DNA of 64,000 nt from Centropus unirufus (Eukaryota > Chordata > Aves > Cuculiformes > Centropidae): positions 811,015 through 875,014 of the forward strand of contig VYZI01000043.1 in the NCBI GenBank assembly GCA_013397695.1. The letters are read 5' to 3'. The position numbers and the translations under genes were made by a program. The notes below the pieces were generated by a model. The model worked only from the letters and a program-made list of their open reading frames with translations. It was not told where the DNA came from and did not search any database. Each line of letters begins with the position of its first letter. Position 1 is the stretch's first letter. Below are positions 12,531 through 24,593 of the stretch, piece by piece.

Positions 12531-15500
12531 GTTTTTCTAAAGGATACAGATTGGAAAAAAGCATAAGAAAAACAGAGAAGACTAAAAAAGGTGGTTTTAA
12601 GTAGCAAGTGTCTAACACACCCAAAACCCAAATTTTAGTATATTGGTCAGGCATATGGATTCAGAGATACCAGGATAGATTCTTCCCATACAAAGGCATT
12701 TTATACGAATGTGCCATATAGACGCACAAACATGGACAAAAATCAATTATTCCTACCTGTAGACCACACTCTCATGGTCACTAAGGATCAACAAGAAGCC
12801 AGAAAAGGGAAATCATCCCATCAATCACTAGAAACCAGCACCCTGTTTCCAAAGTTCTACTCCAGAAATGAATGGTGGTTGGGAACTCGGACAGATCCTG
12901 CTGATGGTGGTTGTTCAGGTCAGCTTTTCCATTTTTTCAGTTTCTCAGTGTAGCAGAGATCTCTTTTTTTTCAACCAGAAACAGACTAGGAACTGACTTT
13001 CCAAAACTTTGTCCATTGCACCATTCTCTCCTCCTCTGCTTTCAATGCAAAATATAAATGGATCTTTATCTAACCATTTAATACCTGTTAAAATATGAAG
13101 TCTATTTATATTTTTTCTTAACTTTCTAAACTTCTAAACAAATGGCTAAGAAAAGAACAAGTATCTTCCACGAACACCTACTAACTGACCGCTCCCTGAC
13201 TCTTCTAAATCTGTTAAGGCAAAATTTAAAATTCCTTACCTCAAAACTCAGAGAGACAAGATTTCTGTGAGCTTCAGGTTGACAGATGAAAACTTAAAAG
13301 ATTTTCATATTCCTAGGAAGTGGCTGAATGTCTATGCTTTTCCTGCCTCACATTCTCCAAAACTTTAAAGATGAAACAATCTTGAGGATCTCTAGCAATT
13401 GTAATTTTAGGAAAACAATCAAAACAGACGTTATTTGCATTCAGTAAAACTGTGACTTTTCTTTGATTTTTCTTCCATTATTTAGAAATTGTAAATGTTA
13501 CAGCTTTCAGAAATTATATATAAATGAGTTAGTAAGTACTTGATTGATATTGTTGAACCACAGACTTGGTATTTCAACTTAGAACCAAAGTTAAATTAAA
13601 GATTACAAGTGAATAGCCAGTTACGAATATTGAAATATCTGGAGAACAATAGGGATGAAAAGATCAGAAAAGACACATAAAGCCAGTCCCAGAACTCCCA
13701 GTGGGACTCAGCCAGCCCAGTCCCAGTGGAATCAACCAGGGGCTTCTTCTTGTGCTACTCTGCTGGTATTTATAAATGTGCAGAGACAAAGCGCAGTTTC
13801 TGTATGCCACAGTCCTTGATGCCTACTGCACACGATTACACAATTCTTCTCCCATTTTATTTTGTCCTTATGATTAGAAAAGTTCTCGAACTTTGAAAAA
13901 CAATAAAAAATGCTCATAGCAACTCCTGCATGGGTGATGGGTAGCAGAGCAGCCCCGAGTTTGCTTTACTGCAGTCATTTCAACAACTTAAGCTTAAAAT
14001 GTTCCCAAAGCAAAAATTAGGGCTATGCCTAACAAGTACATTAAGCCTGATTATGTCTATTAAGCACAGTCGCACCCTTGCTGTGACTGCACATTATGTT
14101 TGAAAGCTGTTACAGGCAGCATACTGAATCCTCTAATCAAACCAGTACTTTTTCATAACCCTCAATTACAAGATAACTGGCTAAAAGGGCAAAGAAATGG
14201 ATTTTCCTAAGCAGAAAACATAAACACACACTGGATGCACGCAAAGAGTTGGAAGCAATTTTTTTTTGCATTCTGGTTTTACTTTTCTTGCCATTTTGGT
14301 ATCTTAAGATACTTAAAATTAATAAAAAGCTCAATATCCCAGGGAAAATAAACCTCAAAACTTGAGGAAGCAAACATTTACATATTACCCAACAGGTAAA
14401 AATCAAAAGTTATATTATCTCCAGCACTCAAGATAGAATAGAATGCCATGTCTTTTCTAATTTTATTTTAAAATATTTTTCATTACTTTAAAAATTATAA
14501 AAGAGTTGGTTCAAGTTCCTATGAAGTTGAAATAATGTATATTCTCTTTTTTTAATGTTCTGTAGGTCTTTTATTAGCAGTTAAAATGAAGCATACACTT
14601 CTAGAATTTGTATCTCAGGGATGAGATCCTCAAAGAAAAGCAGATAGCAAAAATCATAAATCTTTTCCCCTTCTGCTATTTTGACAGTCCCAATTGGGAA
14701 GGTTGAGGCTGGAGGATCAGGTTTATTTATTTTCTATTACTCCACAGTAGAAAATGCCAGGTTAGTGAGATGTTATATGCAAGCAGCTGTAGAAAGAACA
14801 TATATCACATTCGCTGTTTCTTTCGATGGCACTGGAGTACTGTTTCACACAAGAAATGTGACTTAAGAGTAGCTTAAACTGGAAACTCTTAGGGTTTTTT
14901 GATACATAACATCAGTTATCTTTAAAGTTTAAATTTCAAGCACTATCATGCACAAAGATATCACTCCCAAGCAGCAAGGCAAGGATCTGGTCTTAAAAAG
15001 TTGAAGTGCAACCAGAGAAAAAAATATGGTATGTAAATATTTCATGCTTCATCCACAAATGGAAGATAACACCTGTCTGCTGCCTTCTCATAAACAGCAT
15101 GGGTAAATTCTTTAGCACTTCTTTTGATCTCTGGTCTTAGAGAACTCTCACAACATAAAAAGAAATAATTATCATTTATATTCATGATTTGGAGCCTGAA
15201 AGCTTGAAATACTTGAAAACTCAAAGACAACAGGCAAGATTCTGTTGGTTGTTCCTAAGACTTCCAGGGGAATAAAATGTGCAATTAGAACTCTTTGATT
15301 ACCTGAAGGAAGTTCAACACTTCACAAATTAGTGCTCCAACCTGAAACATGAGTGGAAAATTTTTAAAGTTTGCTTCACTGTAAATAATCAAACATATTT
15401 TGATGTAGAATCTGTAAAACATCCGTGGATCCTTTTTTTCAATTTACACCAGAGTTTTCTGTCTCCTATGAAAACAGCTATTGAAATAAAAACTTCCCCA

Positions 15501-16514
15501 CAAAAATTTACTTTTTACCAGCTTTACTTTTTGTTGGAAAATTCTCCCATCAAAATAATTTTAAGATACATGACAATCTTCGGAGGACACAAAGGGGAAG
15601 TGATACAACACAAAGAAAGGCCAGATTTTATTGAGGTACTGTGTTCACATATGTTTGTGCACCAAACAATCACATTTGGCTAAAGACAATCACATTCATG
15701 ATGTGAAGACACCACAATAAGATGGCACACAGGGAAAGCTTAAAATCAAGCTTGCCAGCATGGTGTGCCAAATCCTGCTCATGACAGCTGTGTTATCTGC
15801 ACAGGGTAAAACCAACAATTTGGACAAAAATCACTAGCAGCATTAGTCAGTACGTGCAAATCAAAATGTACAACTTGTCAATACAGGAACCATACACAAA
15901 TACATAATCCTGGTACAGCTTCAGACTGACATCCCTTGACAGCAAATGTATTTGCCAGGAAAGGCCTCTGGAAGAGTGAGTCAGGTTCTAGTGTCTCACA
16001 GTCACAGCTCATCCTTGTGGCTCAGGAATCTCTTGAAGCCACTTTTTCAGTGAGGGCCTTGTGAAGGACGCAGCTCAGTATCTGCAAAATACCAATCACA
16101 GTTAAGAATTAGACTGAACAGAGGAAGATCATTTTCCTCTCCCACACAGCAAAGTTCATAAGGAGATCTTGCAAGCAAACACAGAACGAACTACATCGCT
16201 CAATGCATTTCACTGGGATTAATTCTTTCCAAGCATCTCATTATATTCCTGACCTCTAATATGTGAAGAAATTCATCTCAGAAGGGGATCACTACAGGTA
16301 CAAAACATGAAATGCCTCCTCTGGGGCTGTATGTGGCTGGGTAGATCTCCTGTTGATCCTCTGCTGTGCAAGTGAAGATTTAACCTTGAATGTTTAGCAC
16401 AATGGTGCTAAAACAAAATACAAAAGGCTTAGCACTTACAACCTGAGTCATTCATCTAACATTTCTATGCAGTGCCTCGTGGAAAAAGCACCACTGATAT
16501 CTACATTACACCAT

Positions 16515-17023
16515 GCCTTTCCAAGTGAGGTCACATCTGGAGTTCTGTGTCCAGTTCTAGGATCCCCAGCTCAAGAAAGGCAAGGAGCTACTGGAGAGTC
16601 GAGCGGATGCCATGGAGATGAGGAGAGGATTGGAATAGCTGTCTTAGGAGGAAAGGCAGAGAGATGTGGGTCTGCTTAGCCTGGAGAAGAGAAGACTGAG
16701 AGGGCAACTTATCAGTGCTTATAAATATCTGCAGGGCAGGTGTCAAGAGGATGTCAGTGTCTTTTCAGTGCTGCCCTCCAACAGAACAAGGGCCAACAGC
16801 CATAGGAAGTTCCTCAAAATGAGGAGCAACTTCTTTACTTTGAGGGTGACAGAGCGCTGGAAGACGATGCCCAGAGCAGATGTAGAATCTCCTTCTCTGG
16901 AAGTATTCAACATCCACCTGGACATGATCCTGTGCAACCTGCTCCAGGTGACCCTGCTTAGCAGGAGGGTTGGACTGGATAAGCTCCAGAGGTCCCTTCC
17001 AACTCCTAGCATTATGTGATTTC
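16515..17023 (+). repeat. CR1 LINE 3' end, about 0.5 kb
   Basis: This segment shows the standard 3' part of a bird CR1 in order: the end of the reverse-transcriptase frame ('agcctggagaagagaaga', 'cttatcagtgcttataaata'), the 'caagaggatg' and 'ccatctgaac'-equivalent parts, 'ctttgagggtgacagagc', 'gaccctgct...ggttggact', 'ccagaggtcccttccaact' and a degenerate octamer tail (ATTATGTG). The copy is 5'-truncated and diverged. Open frames overlapping it on both strands are CR1 relics. Confidence 0.93.
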
Positions 17024-18117
17024 TTTTATTTTATGATAGACGTACAGGGTGTGTCTTTAATCCTGAAGGGCACCAAAATAGAGTGCAAACGACACTCAGT
17101 GAATTTCTATACAAAGAAACATTAAAATGGGATTGGTTCTGAGGAAAAGCACAACAGCTGTTGCTCCAGCTGGGTTTAGGAGCAGAGGTTTGTCTAAATT
17201 TCAAGAAACAATGGACATGCACTGAATTCTGGCCAGGAAATCTTGGTTAATTCAGCTACTGGCAGAAGTACTGAAGTGCATAATCTTGGATTTCAAGGCA
17301 GATGGCAACTAGCAGCAAAGAGTATCCTAACCAGCAAAAAACAACACTTCGATACTGGTTCATTGTGAAGAATGGTGCTTATGTGAGTTATCAGTGGTGT
17401 TTTTTGTAGATCATAGGTTTTCTTCTGCTTAAACTCTGTGGATGGTTGTATATTGCTGACCAACTTAAAACACGAGACATTCATATAAACTTAGATTTGT
17501 ACCCGCCCCCCAGTACCACCATCTGTTGACAGCAGGCTCAATATGAGCCAGCGGTGTGCCCTGGCAGCCCCACACACGCTAAGGCTTCAGAGATCCTTCA
17601 TCTGCCTCACTCTGACAAGTGTGAATCTAGCCTGCTCAAGATGCTCTTGGAAGGAAACCCAAGTTAACTCATTGGCTGGTCCAGTACTACTTCTACCCTT
17701 ACCGTTTGGAAGATTTTCTCTTACTAAACCTGGGTCTACTTCAATGTGAAATTCAGCACAGTACTTACTGTGCCTGTCACAAACACAGAAAGCGATTGCT
17801 GTCCACAATTTTACATAACTGAACACTGTCAGTCGTCTTTTCTTTTCCGAGAGTTAAGCCAGCTCAAGCTGGTCTTGCCTTTCTAAAACTTTCATAATCT
17901 CCTATTTTCTCTCTTCTCTGGTATATCAACACCTAAGAGCATTACTGCAACAAAGGCACTGCCAGCATTAGCTGGAGCAATTGTTAGCTTCCATTCTACA
18001 CAGAGTTCCCCCCTTTAGTATGTCAAGCTAAAAGAAGAGGCCAGAACATCAACACTGTTTATGGCACACTGTAAATCACCAGATATTTTCTTCCCCATAC
18101 TACTTAATTATTCTCCC

Positions 18118-18330
18118 TTATTGACATTTGAGGATTTGATTTCTCCCTTTTAAGTAAAATGCTCTGCTTTTATCTTTATTGTATTTCATCTTTTCTATTT
18201 CATACAATTTCTGCAGGGCACTGAGATAATTCTGACAGGTAGTTTTATGCCCAAGACTTGCAACCCTTCCCAGCATGGTGTCATCCATATAAGTTATACA
18301 TATCTTTACTCCTGCAGTCAAAATCTTACT
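18118..18330 (-). pseudogene. Decayed CR1-type reverse transcriptase fragment
   Basis: The minus strand keeps an open frame whose peptide aligns by eye with the part of avian CR1 reverse transcriptase around the catalytic Asp-Asp. In order it shows a Gly-Val pair, Y-M-D-D-T with LG following (the family usually has F-A-D-D-T-K-L-G-G), a Q..L..L..L helix, then 'EKMKYNKDKS' (family: NLMKFNKGKC) and 'LKGRN' (family: LGRN). The frame stops at 18118. Similarity beyond this block on either side is not visible, so this is an isolated old fragment. It lies opposite in strand to the CR1 at 16.5-17.0 kb. Confidence 0.7.
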
Positions 18331-19609
18331 GCTTATCTGGGGTAGAGTACTGAGACATCCTTCTCTACAAAAAAATGTTTGAGAATGAACCACTGAAAAA
18401 TTCTTTCACTTTACTTTCATAAAGACCTGTAGTCATAGCCAGTTGTTCACATTTATCTGACAGGCAAAATTATCTTGACAAAGAGAATTTAGACACGATT
18501 TGTCTTCATGAAATCTGTGTTAGATTTTTCTTGTAACTTGGTTGTTTAATAATTTTATGTATTATCATTCCAAGTTAGAAGCGATGCCTCCAGCTGCCTA
18601 GTTCCTCTCTTTTCCCTCTTTAAAGCGAAGAGCTGTGTTTGCCCTTTTGCTGGAAAGGACCATGCAAACAAGCTTGAATTGCATGATGAACTACATCAGT
18701 TGCAAAGGCGTAGGGAGTCCTGTTCCTAATTAAAACCCAGCGAATTTGGCAGAAGAGGTATGCATGCTAAGTCAAATTTAATTGCCATGTGTAGCTTTCT
18801 CACAGCAGTGGAAGGTTTGCAGCCACTGCTGGATGCTCTGGGTTATCTCTGCATGGTGAAGTGGCTCCCAATAACAGGCGAGGGCATGAAATCTGCAACA
18901 AGCAGATGACATGAAAAGCAGAGAACAAAAAACAATTATCGCCCTGGAATTTCTACCAACACTTAACCAGATTATCTATTGTAGTTCAAAGAGATCCTTT
19001 CGTCCCTTTCAATTTTCACAGAAAGTTACCAGGTGCTCCATTCTGGATCTGGAAGCAAAAAGGCTTACAGGCTAAGGGCATGGTTTTCCAGGTTTTAGCC
19101 CCGCAAAAAGGTCTCCAGTGTTTTGAGTCTTCGTGATGATGCAGCCAACAACAAAAATAATTGGATAATTAATACACAAAAAAGCTTCTAAATCTTTCCA
19201 ATCTTGACATAATGCATGCATTCAAACCCTACGGAAAGGACATTTGCAACTAGCCTTCCAACTCTCTCCCTCTGTTTTTCACCTCCTGTAAGCCATGGTG
19301 GCTAACAGGCTACACTTCAGGGCACTCCATGGACATCAGTCTCTATAACGCAGGGAAGGCAGGCAAAGTGAAGCGTGAGGAAATGAGAGGCTCAGGGCCT
19401 TCAGAAAGCAGTGTCACATTCACAGACCTGAAGTCAGGTCTCACCTCAGTATCTGGCACCTGCCGCCGGTATTTTGGGATTTTCCCACTACAGACTGCTT
19501 TCTGACTGCAGGATCCTTTTTAGTCTTCCCATAGCATTTTTCTCCCACAAGCTACTGCATTTGCAACAGCAGAAAGAAATGTGTGGAGGTGGTTAGGAGT
19601 TTCAAAATT

Positions 19610-19668
19610 AGATTTGTTACACTTAAGTATTTTCATGAAGAAAAGAAGCCCAAACCTACGTGGTACAT
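19610..19668. repeat. Dispersed-repeat-like block, copy A
   Basis: The block beginning 'tttgttacacttaagtat' and continuing through 'cccaaacctacg' resembles the block at 21545-21605 in the same order and spacing. The family is not identified. Confidence 0.45.
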
Positions 19669-21544
19669 TGGTAATAAAAAGTGTCAAGAAGATAATAAAA
19701 AGTGACATTTGCACCCATTGTGCACACACTTTTTTTTTTTTTTAAGGGTACAAGAGTCAATACATAAAGCAGGGAACTCTGACACATTCCTGTTCATCTA
19801 AGAACACCTGCTGAGTGAACAGGCCCACGGGTACATTTTTCTGTGCAGACATTGCTGATCTACAGCTGGCTACTCTCACGTGCTGTGGCTGTTTAGCCAT
19901 GAGCTTTAATCCCCAACAGAAAGTAAAATGTATGTTCCATGCCATCTGAAGTTTTTTGCATTATTCATAAATTCCTTTTAAGCCTGAAGTAGAATTCACC
20001 TGTACTGGCATACACTTTAAAAACAATTTTGCATGGTCAGTGGCATAGGCAATTTGAGTTGTAAACATGATTTCAGCATAGAATTCAAATCAGCATGTGA
20101 AACCAGATTTTTTTGCCAGGTAATCCTCTTAATTTTTCTATCAGATTTGATTCAGCACCTGTAGGTAGCATCTCCAAAAAGTAAAATATGACTAAACTAC
20201 CCACCAGATATTTCACTGCTCTTACCCTTTGTCACATCTGAGCCTTTCTAGCAGTTCATTGCTAAAAAATTTCTCTTGAATGCCAAGTTACAGTGACATC
20301 CTCCTTAGTAGGCACTGGTGCATCCTGGACAGCATTAGGGAAAGGACAAAGATAGCATAAGGGGAATGTAATCTCCTCTGGCACACAACCATGAAGGAAT
20401 ATTCATGTCCAAGTAAATCAAGAAGAGATTTCTCTGTGGAAGGACTCTGTTCAAGTCTCTGCAGATACTTCCCTGTGCAAGGACAGCACCAAGGCAATTT
20501 ACAAGTAAATCAGAGACAGTTTGCCAGGGCTTTCCAGAAAGGTATAAACTCACTTAAAGAATAATCATTTTTAAAAAAATCTTATTGTATCTGCATCACT
20601 ACATATAAAACAGAGAGTGCATAAAAAGACAACAGAGTAAGATGAAAAGAAATGTTCTCACTGTACCTATTTTCATTATAACATTGGCAGAATCCATCCA
20701 TTGCCTGTTTTTCAACACACTGAACCCCCTCTAGTCTCACTGCCTGTAAAACAAATGCATTTTTTAGTAAAACTAACAGCAATATTCTCCCTCTAGATAA
20801 AAGATATAATACATAGATCTACCCACTGCACTAACAAAACCACAGTTCCTGGAATGTTTCTGTACAATCTAGAGGATGGGAAACACCAGAGACATTCTAC
20901 TTTCCTTTTCTGAGCTGACTTGTGTTAAAAAGGAATAAATATCAAGATGAAGAGCAGTCTAAGGTAGCAGCAATGTGGTATAAGAAGGAAATCAGAATGT
21001 CTCCTAAAACAAATGGCAGAAAAAATTCTCATATTCAAAAAAACAGACTGGACATCTCACACTGTCACCCTTTACCAAACATGACCGGTCACTATTGCCT
21101 TCACTGCACCTTCCATCCAAAGGTGATCCCAAGCACTGCGTGTGGGGAGGCTCACAAAACTTCTTTACATGAAAGAATTGTACTCTTGTTTTTCAGAAAG
21201 ATTTAAGGGATGATGGGAACAAAAAAAAAAAAGCAATTTTTAGTTAAGGATTTCACCAGTTGTCCAGAAAATCTAATTCTGGCATCCCTCATCTTTTGAG
21301 CACTTGGTTTTGAAGTTCAGTAGCATTTGAATATTGTTTTTCAGAGCATAACTTCATAAGTTAAAATAAGTAATATTTCCTTAAAATTCCAGCAGGTATT
21401 GGTGAATCCCACAGGCAGAGTGGCTCTCCTCTCTCTTCCTGACAGTGATCCACTGCAGACTGCTTTTGATTTGTTTATTCTGAGCAGTTGGGCAAACTCA
21501 AGTTGTTTGCAGTGAATCTAAAGAATCCAGGTCTTCTGCACCAA

Positions 21545-21605
21545 GCAGTTTTGTTACACTTGGGTATTCTCATGGAGACAAGCAGCTCAAACCAACACGA
21601 GTTGC
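21545..21605. repeat. Dispersed-repeat-like block, copy B
   Basis: The block 'tttgttacacttgggtat', then 'ctcatgga', then 'ctcaaaccaacacgag' is an approximate copy of 19610-19668 in the same orientation. Identity looks like three quarters by eye. The family is not identified. Confidence 0.45.
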
Positions 21606-24453
21606 TTTTTATTGAGAAATACTAGATCTGATAAGAAATTAGACTAAGCTCCTTGAGATATGAGGTGTTCTCATTGCTTGTACATACTGCCTTGCATGTA
21701 AGGAAGCTACACTGCACTGCATGCTGTGATACTACAAGTAGAAATGAATAACAACAGTTTACATCAGAACTTCACTAATGTTTAAGTGGTAAGTCCTGAT
21801 CCACATCAGTGACTGAGCTAATTTTTCTTGAAATTCAGTTCTCAGATTAAGATGCTAATTCTTGCTAGGGCTAAAAACATGCCACGCTAACTCAGGCACC
21901 CTATGTGTAATATCTGTACTGACTCTAATGAGGACCCTTGGTTCAAGACTAAATAAAGGCAAATTCCAGCTATCTGCCTTTTGCCAAATCAGAAACTTTA
22001 ACAAAGGCCACACGTACACTTTATTGTTAGATTTATGGTCAATCTTGACATTATTTTTGTAAAAATCCAAACAATTCCACTTCTGTATTTAGCAGATCTT
22101 CGATGAGCCCACAGAACAACGACCAACTTTGACTATCACATGAGGGAGGAAAGGGCATACAATAATCAATTGTATGTTTAATGAAATACAAAACTCCAAC
22201 TGCATTGACAGATTACGAGTGAAACTGAGTATAATAAAAAATATTGCTGTCATAAATGAGTACTCTTTCAATGCCCCAGGGGAGCAGATGTTGTGCAACA
22301 TGTAATGTGTAACACAGCCTTCATCTAAAGGCAAGATTAGTTCAGAGAAAGCAGGGCTGAATGGAGTTCACAGTTAAAACTCACTCCTTGGGCTTAGAAT
22401 TTTCTGAAGCTTCTGAAAAGCGTTCTGACTTTTAAAATTCAATTTCATTGCCTATATATGACTATGCTCAAAGCTCAGAAGAACTGAAATAGCAGGAGAG
22501 AGGCTGTTTCTATTGTTTCTCAGGCTTGAAAGCAGCTAATCAGCCATCTCATAAGATACTCAGACCTTGTATGACTTTCATGCAAAAGAAACCCCAGTAT
22601 GGTGAAAATAAGCACTGAGGATTGTCAGTGAAATCCTTCAGCATTTTTAAAGATCTCTCAGCCTTGGCAAAGCAACTGGTTTTCAATTTCTGGCAGCTCA
22701 CCTCCTCAACAGCTAAAGCTATCAGAATTTAGATGTGAAATAGTCATTCAGAGGAGCCAAAGAAGGAGAATAATAAGAGTGAAAAACACGGGTCGAGAGT
22801 AAGGTCAAAATAGCGTTTAAATACAAGGCAATGTAGTCTGAACAAAGCTCAGAACAACACAGGAGAAGGATGGGACAAGCAAAGATATCTCGGCTTCCTG
22901 GAGTCCTAACACCTGGAATCATGAGAGATGAAACTCATACGTGAATGCCGGGTCATCAGTGGGAGATCTTGGTATGCCGTTCACCTCATGATAGGAAGAG
23001 AGGAATGATCTCTAACACCAAAGCAAGATGTGATTTTGCAGCATGATTTGAGTCTGTATGGCGGCAGCAGCGCAATAGCCCCTGCCTCCATCCCCGACCC
23101 CTGTGTGCCAAACATGTCTGGCACACAAATGCAAAGCATGAGAAAAACAGCGCGGCTGTCCTGGCAATGGACTAGAAGCTGGTGCCCTAGCAGGAAAATC
23201 TGAGGGACGAAGAGAAACAGCAACACAATCAAAAGCATAATGCCAGTTGATGATCAGAAGCCAACATCTTGTAAACGATCACTGGGCACTTTGTTCATCC
23301 CACCTAAGAGTTTATTTAGGCCATCCTATGCGGCAGGGCTGAGTCCCATCCTCTCACTCCATGACAGGTGGCAAGTTTTCCATTTTCAGATTAGTCACAG
23401 TTTGCTGGATGTGTGACTTTCACTTTGGCAGCGTGCTCAGCCTATGCAGCTCCAAGGGAAGGCTTTGTACTTCCTGACAGCCCTATAAGCCACTTTTAGC
23501 CCAAACCCTGCCTTCTCTGGAAGGCAAAACTAGACAGAAAGTCTAGCGTGAAGCGGGCTGTGTTAACTAGACACTCAGGATGGGGCTTTCTTCTGTATAA
23601 TGGGCTGTAATAACAGTAACTCATTGGTCATTTATTGCCATGCAGGTACGAAAGCATCTTAAAAACTAGTAAAAACAAATCTTAGGTGAGAGGACTTTTT
23701 TTCTAAAAATTATTTATCTGTTCCAACTTGTTCAACTTCCAAGGCCTATATAAGTACAACATTCCCTTTACTTCCTACAACTTCACTGCTTGAACTACTG
23801 AAGCGGCAATTAACCATTTAGGAAGTCCAAGACAAAGGGTGAAACTTGCCACACTTCATCTCATCATCAAAACTTTTAGCCAGATGTCACAAAGGTAATG
23901 GTGTTAAGCAACAGACACAGATTTTTCCATGCCAGTGGGCTAGTGCCATCACAGTTGGGCACAAAGGTATGGACTACCAGGACTGAAGCAGAGTCTTAGA
24001 TTTCAAAGAGTGGATCCTATGTCAGGAAGAAAATAAAAAAAGAATGATCTCTCTCTGCCACAAGAAAATGCACTAAAAATCTCTTCTGATGTTCTTATTC
24101 CTAGAATGAAAGCACTATGATATTTTTATGTACTCGACAAGAAATCCAGAGCATCTAACTATTTAAGCTTCTTCCTGATGAAAGGACTTCTCTCTTACAC
24201 TCTTAGTAAGTACTGTGAAGCTTTACAATCTCCCTACTACTGAATAAGTATATTGAGCTTGTGCTGATTTTCCTTCATTTCAGTTCGGTACAGGTTTCAC
24301 ACAGAAGGTAAAACAGCAGAAAATCTTGCCTACATCTTGAGGTCCCTGTCAGAAATAAAACACACGCTCTTGGATTCCTCCAAATCCACTCAAGAACGGA
24401 AAAATGCTGTTCCTCTGCAGGAGATAATGTATGTCCATAACAACTGGTCTTAC

Positions 24454-24593
24454 CTGCCATCTGTAAGCTTAACCCAGTATCCAGTTTGCTGCGTGGCTTC
24501 GTGCTGATAAACAAATAACAGAGAACACACACAGTGATGATAAAGGCAAAGAGGACCACTGCTGCTATCGACAGACCCACGAGTGCTCCAACA
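24454..24593 (-). CDS. SHISAL2A: SHISAL2A exon 2 (transmembrane exon)
   Basis: This internal coding exon of shisa-like 2A follows a pyrimidine tract and TTCTTAG acceptor ending at 24594 and finishes at a G|GTAAGA donor. It starts by completing a serine codon split after exon 1 (phase 2) and ends in phase 1, so it joins exon 1 in frame. The 46 full codons encode one transmembrane helix (VGALVGLSIAAVV...LCYLFI, about residues 62-90), then a basic juxtamembrane turn (STKPRSKLD) and TGLSLQMA. This matches the human SHISAL2A/SHISAL2B pattern of YLFIS-KP-x-LD-GLSLQ. Exon 3, which would carry the cytoplasmic tail, was not found downstream. The paralogue SHISAL2B is the main alternative, but the neighbour GPX7 and the tail of exon 1 favour 2A. 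Confidence 0.95.

Larger units (their letters stand above)
1..24453. other. Noncoding stretch 3' of SHISAL2A exon 2
   Basis: No exon of a recognisable protein is visible on either strand. Open frames here are short (most under 120 codons), overlap one another on both strands and resemble no family I know. By gene order this stretch should hold SHISAL2A intron 2, possibly its last exon, and sequence toward COA7, which is the next gene in human and converges on SHISAL2A. No COA7-like repeat protein (Sel1-type repeats) was seen. What can be named is listed separately: a CR1 tail near 2.1 kb, a tandem duplication at 12.4 kb, a longer CR1 at 16.5-17.0 kb, a CR1 reverse-transcriptase remnant at 18.1-18.3 kb and a related sequence pair at 19.6 and 21.5 kb. 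The rest is AT-rich sequence with short homopolymer runs, for example the T-runs near 960 and 19730. Confidence 0.6.

Noticed and set aside
16467..17019. Overlapping open frames of 70-117 codons
   Set aside because: They coincide with a CR1 3' end and are relics or shadows of that element.
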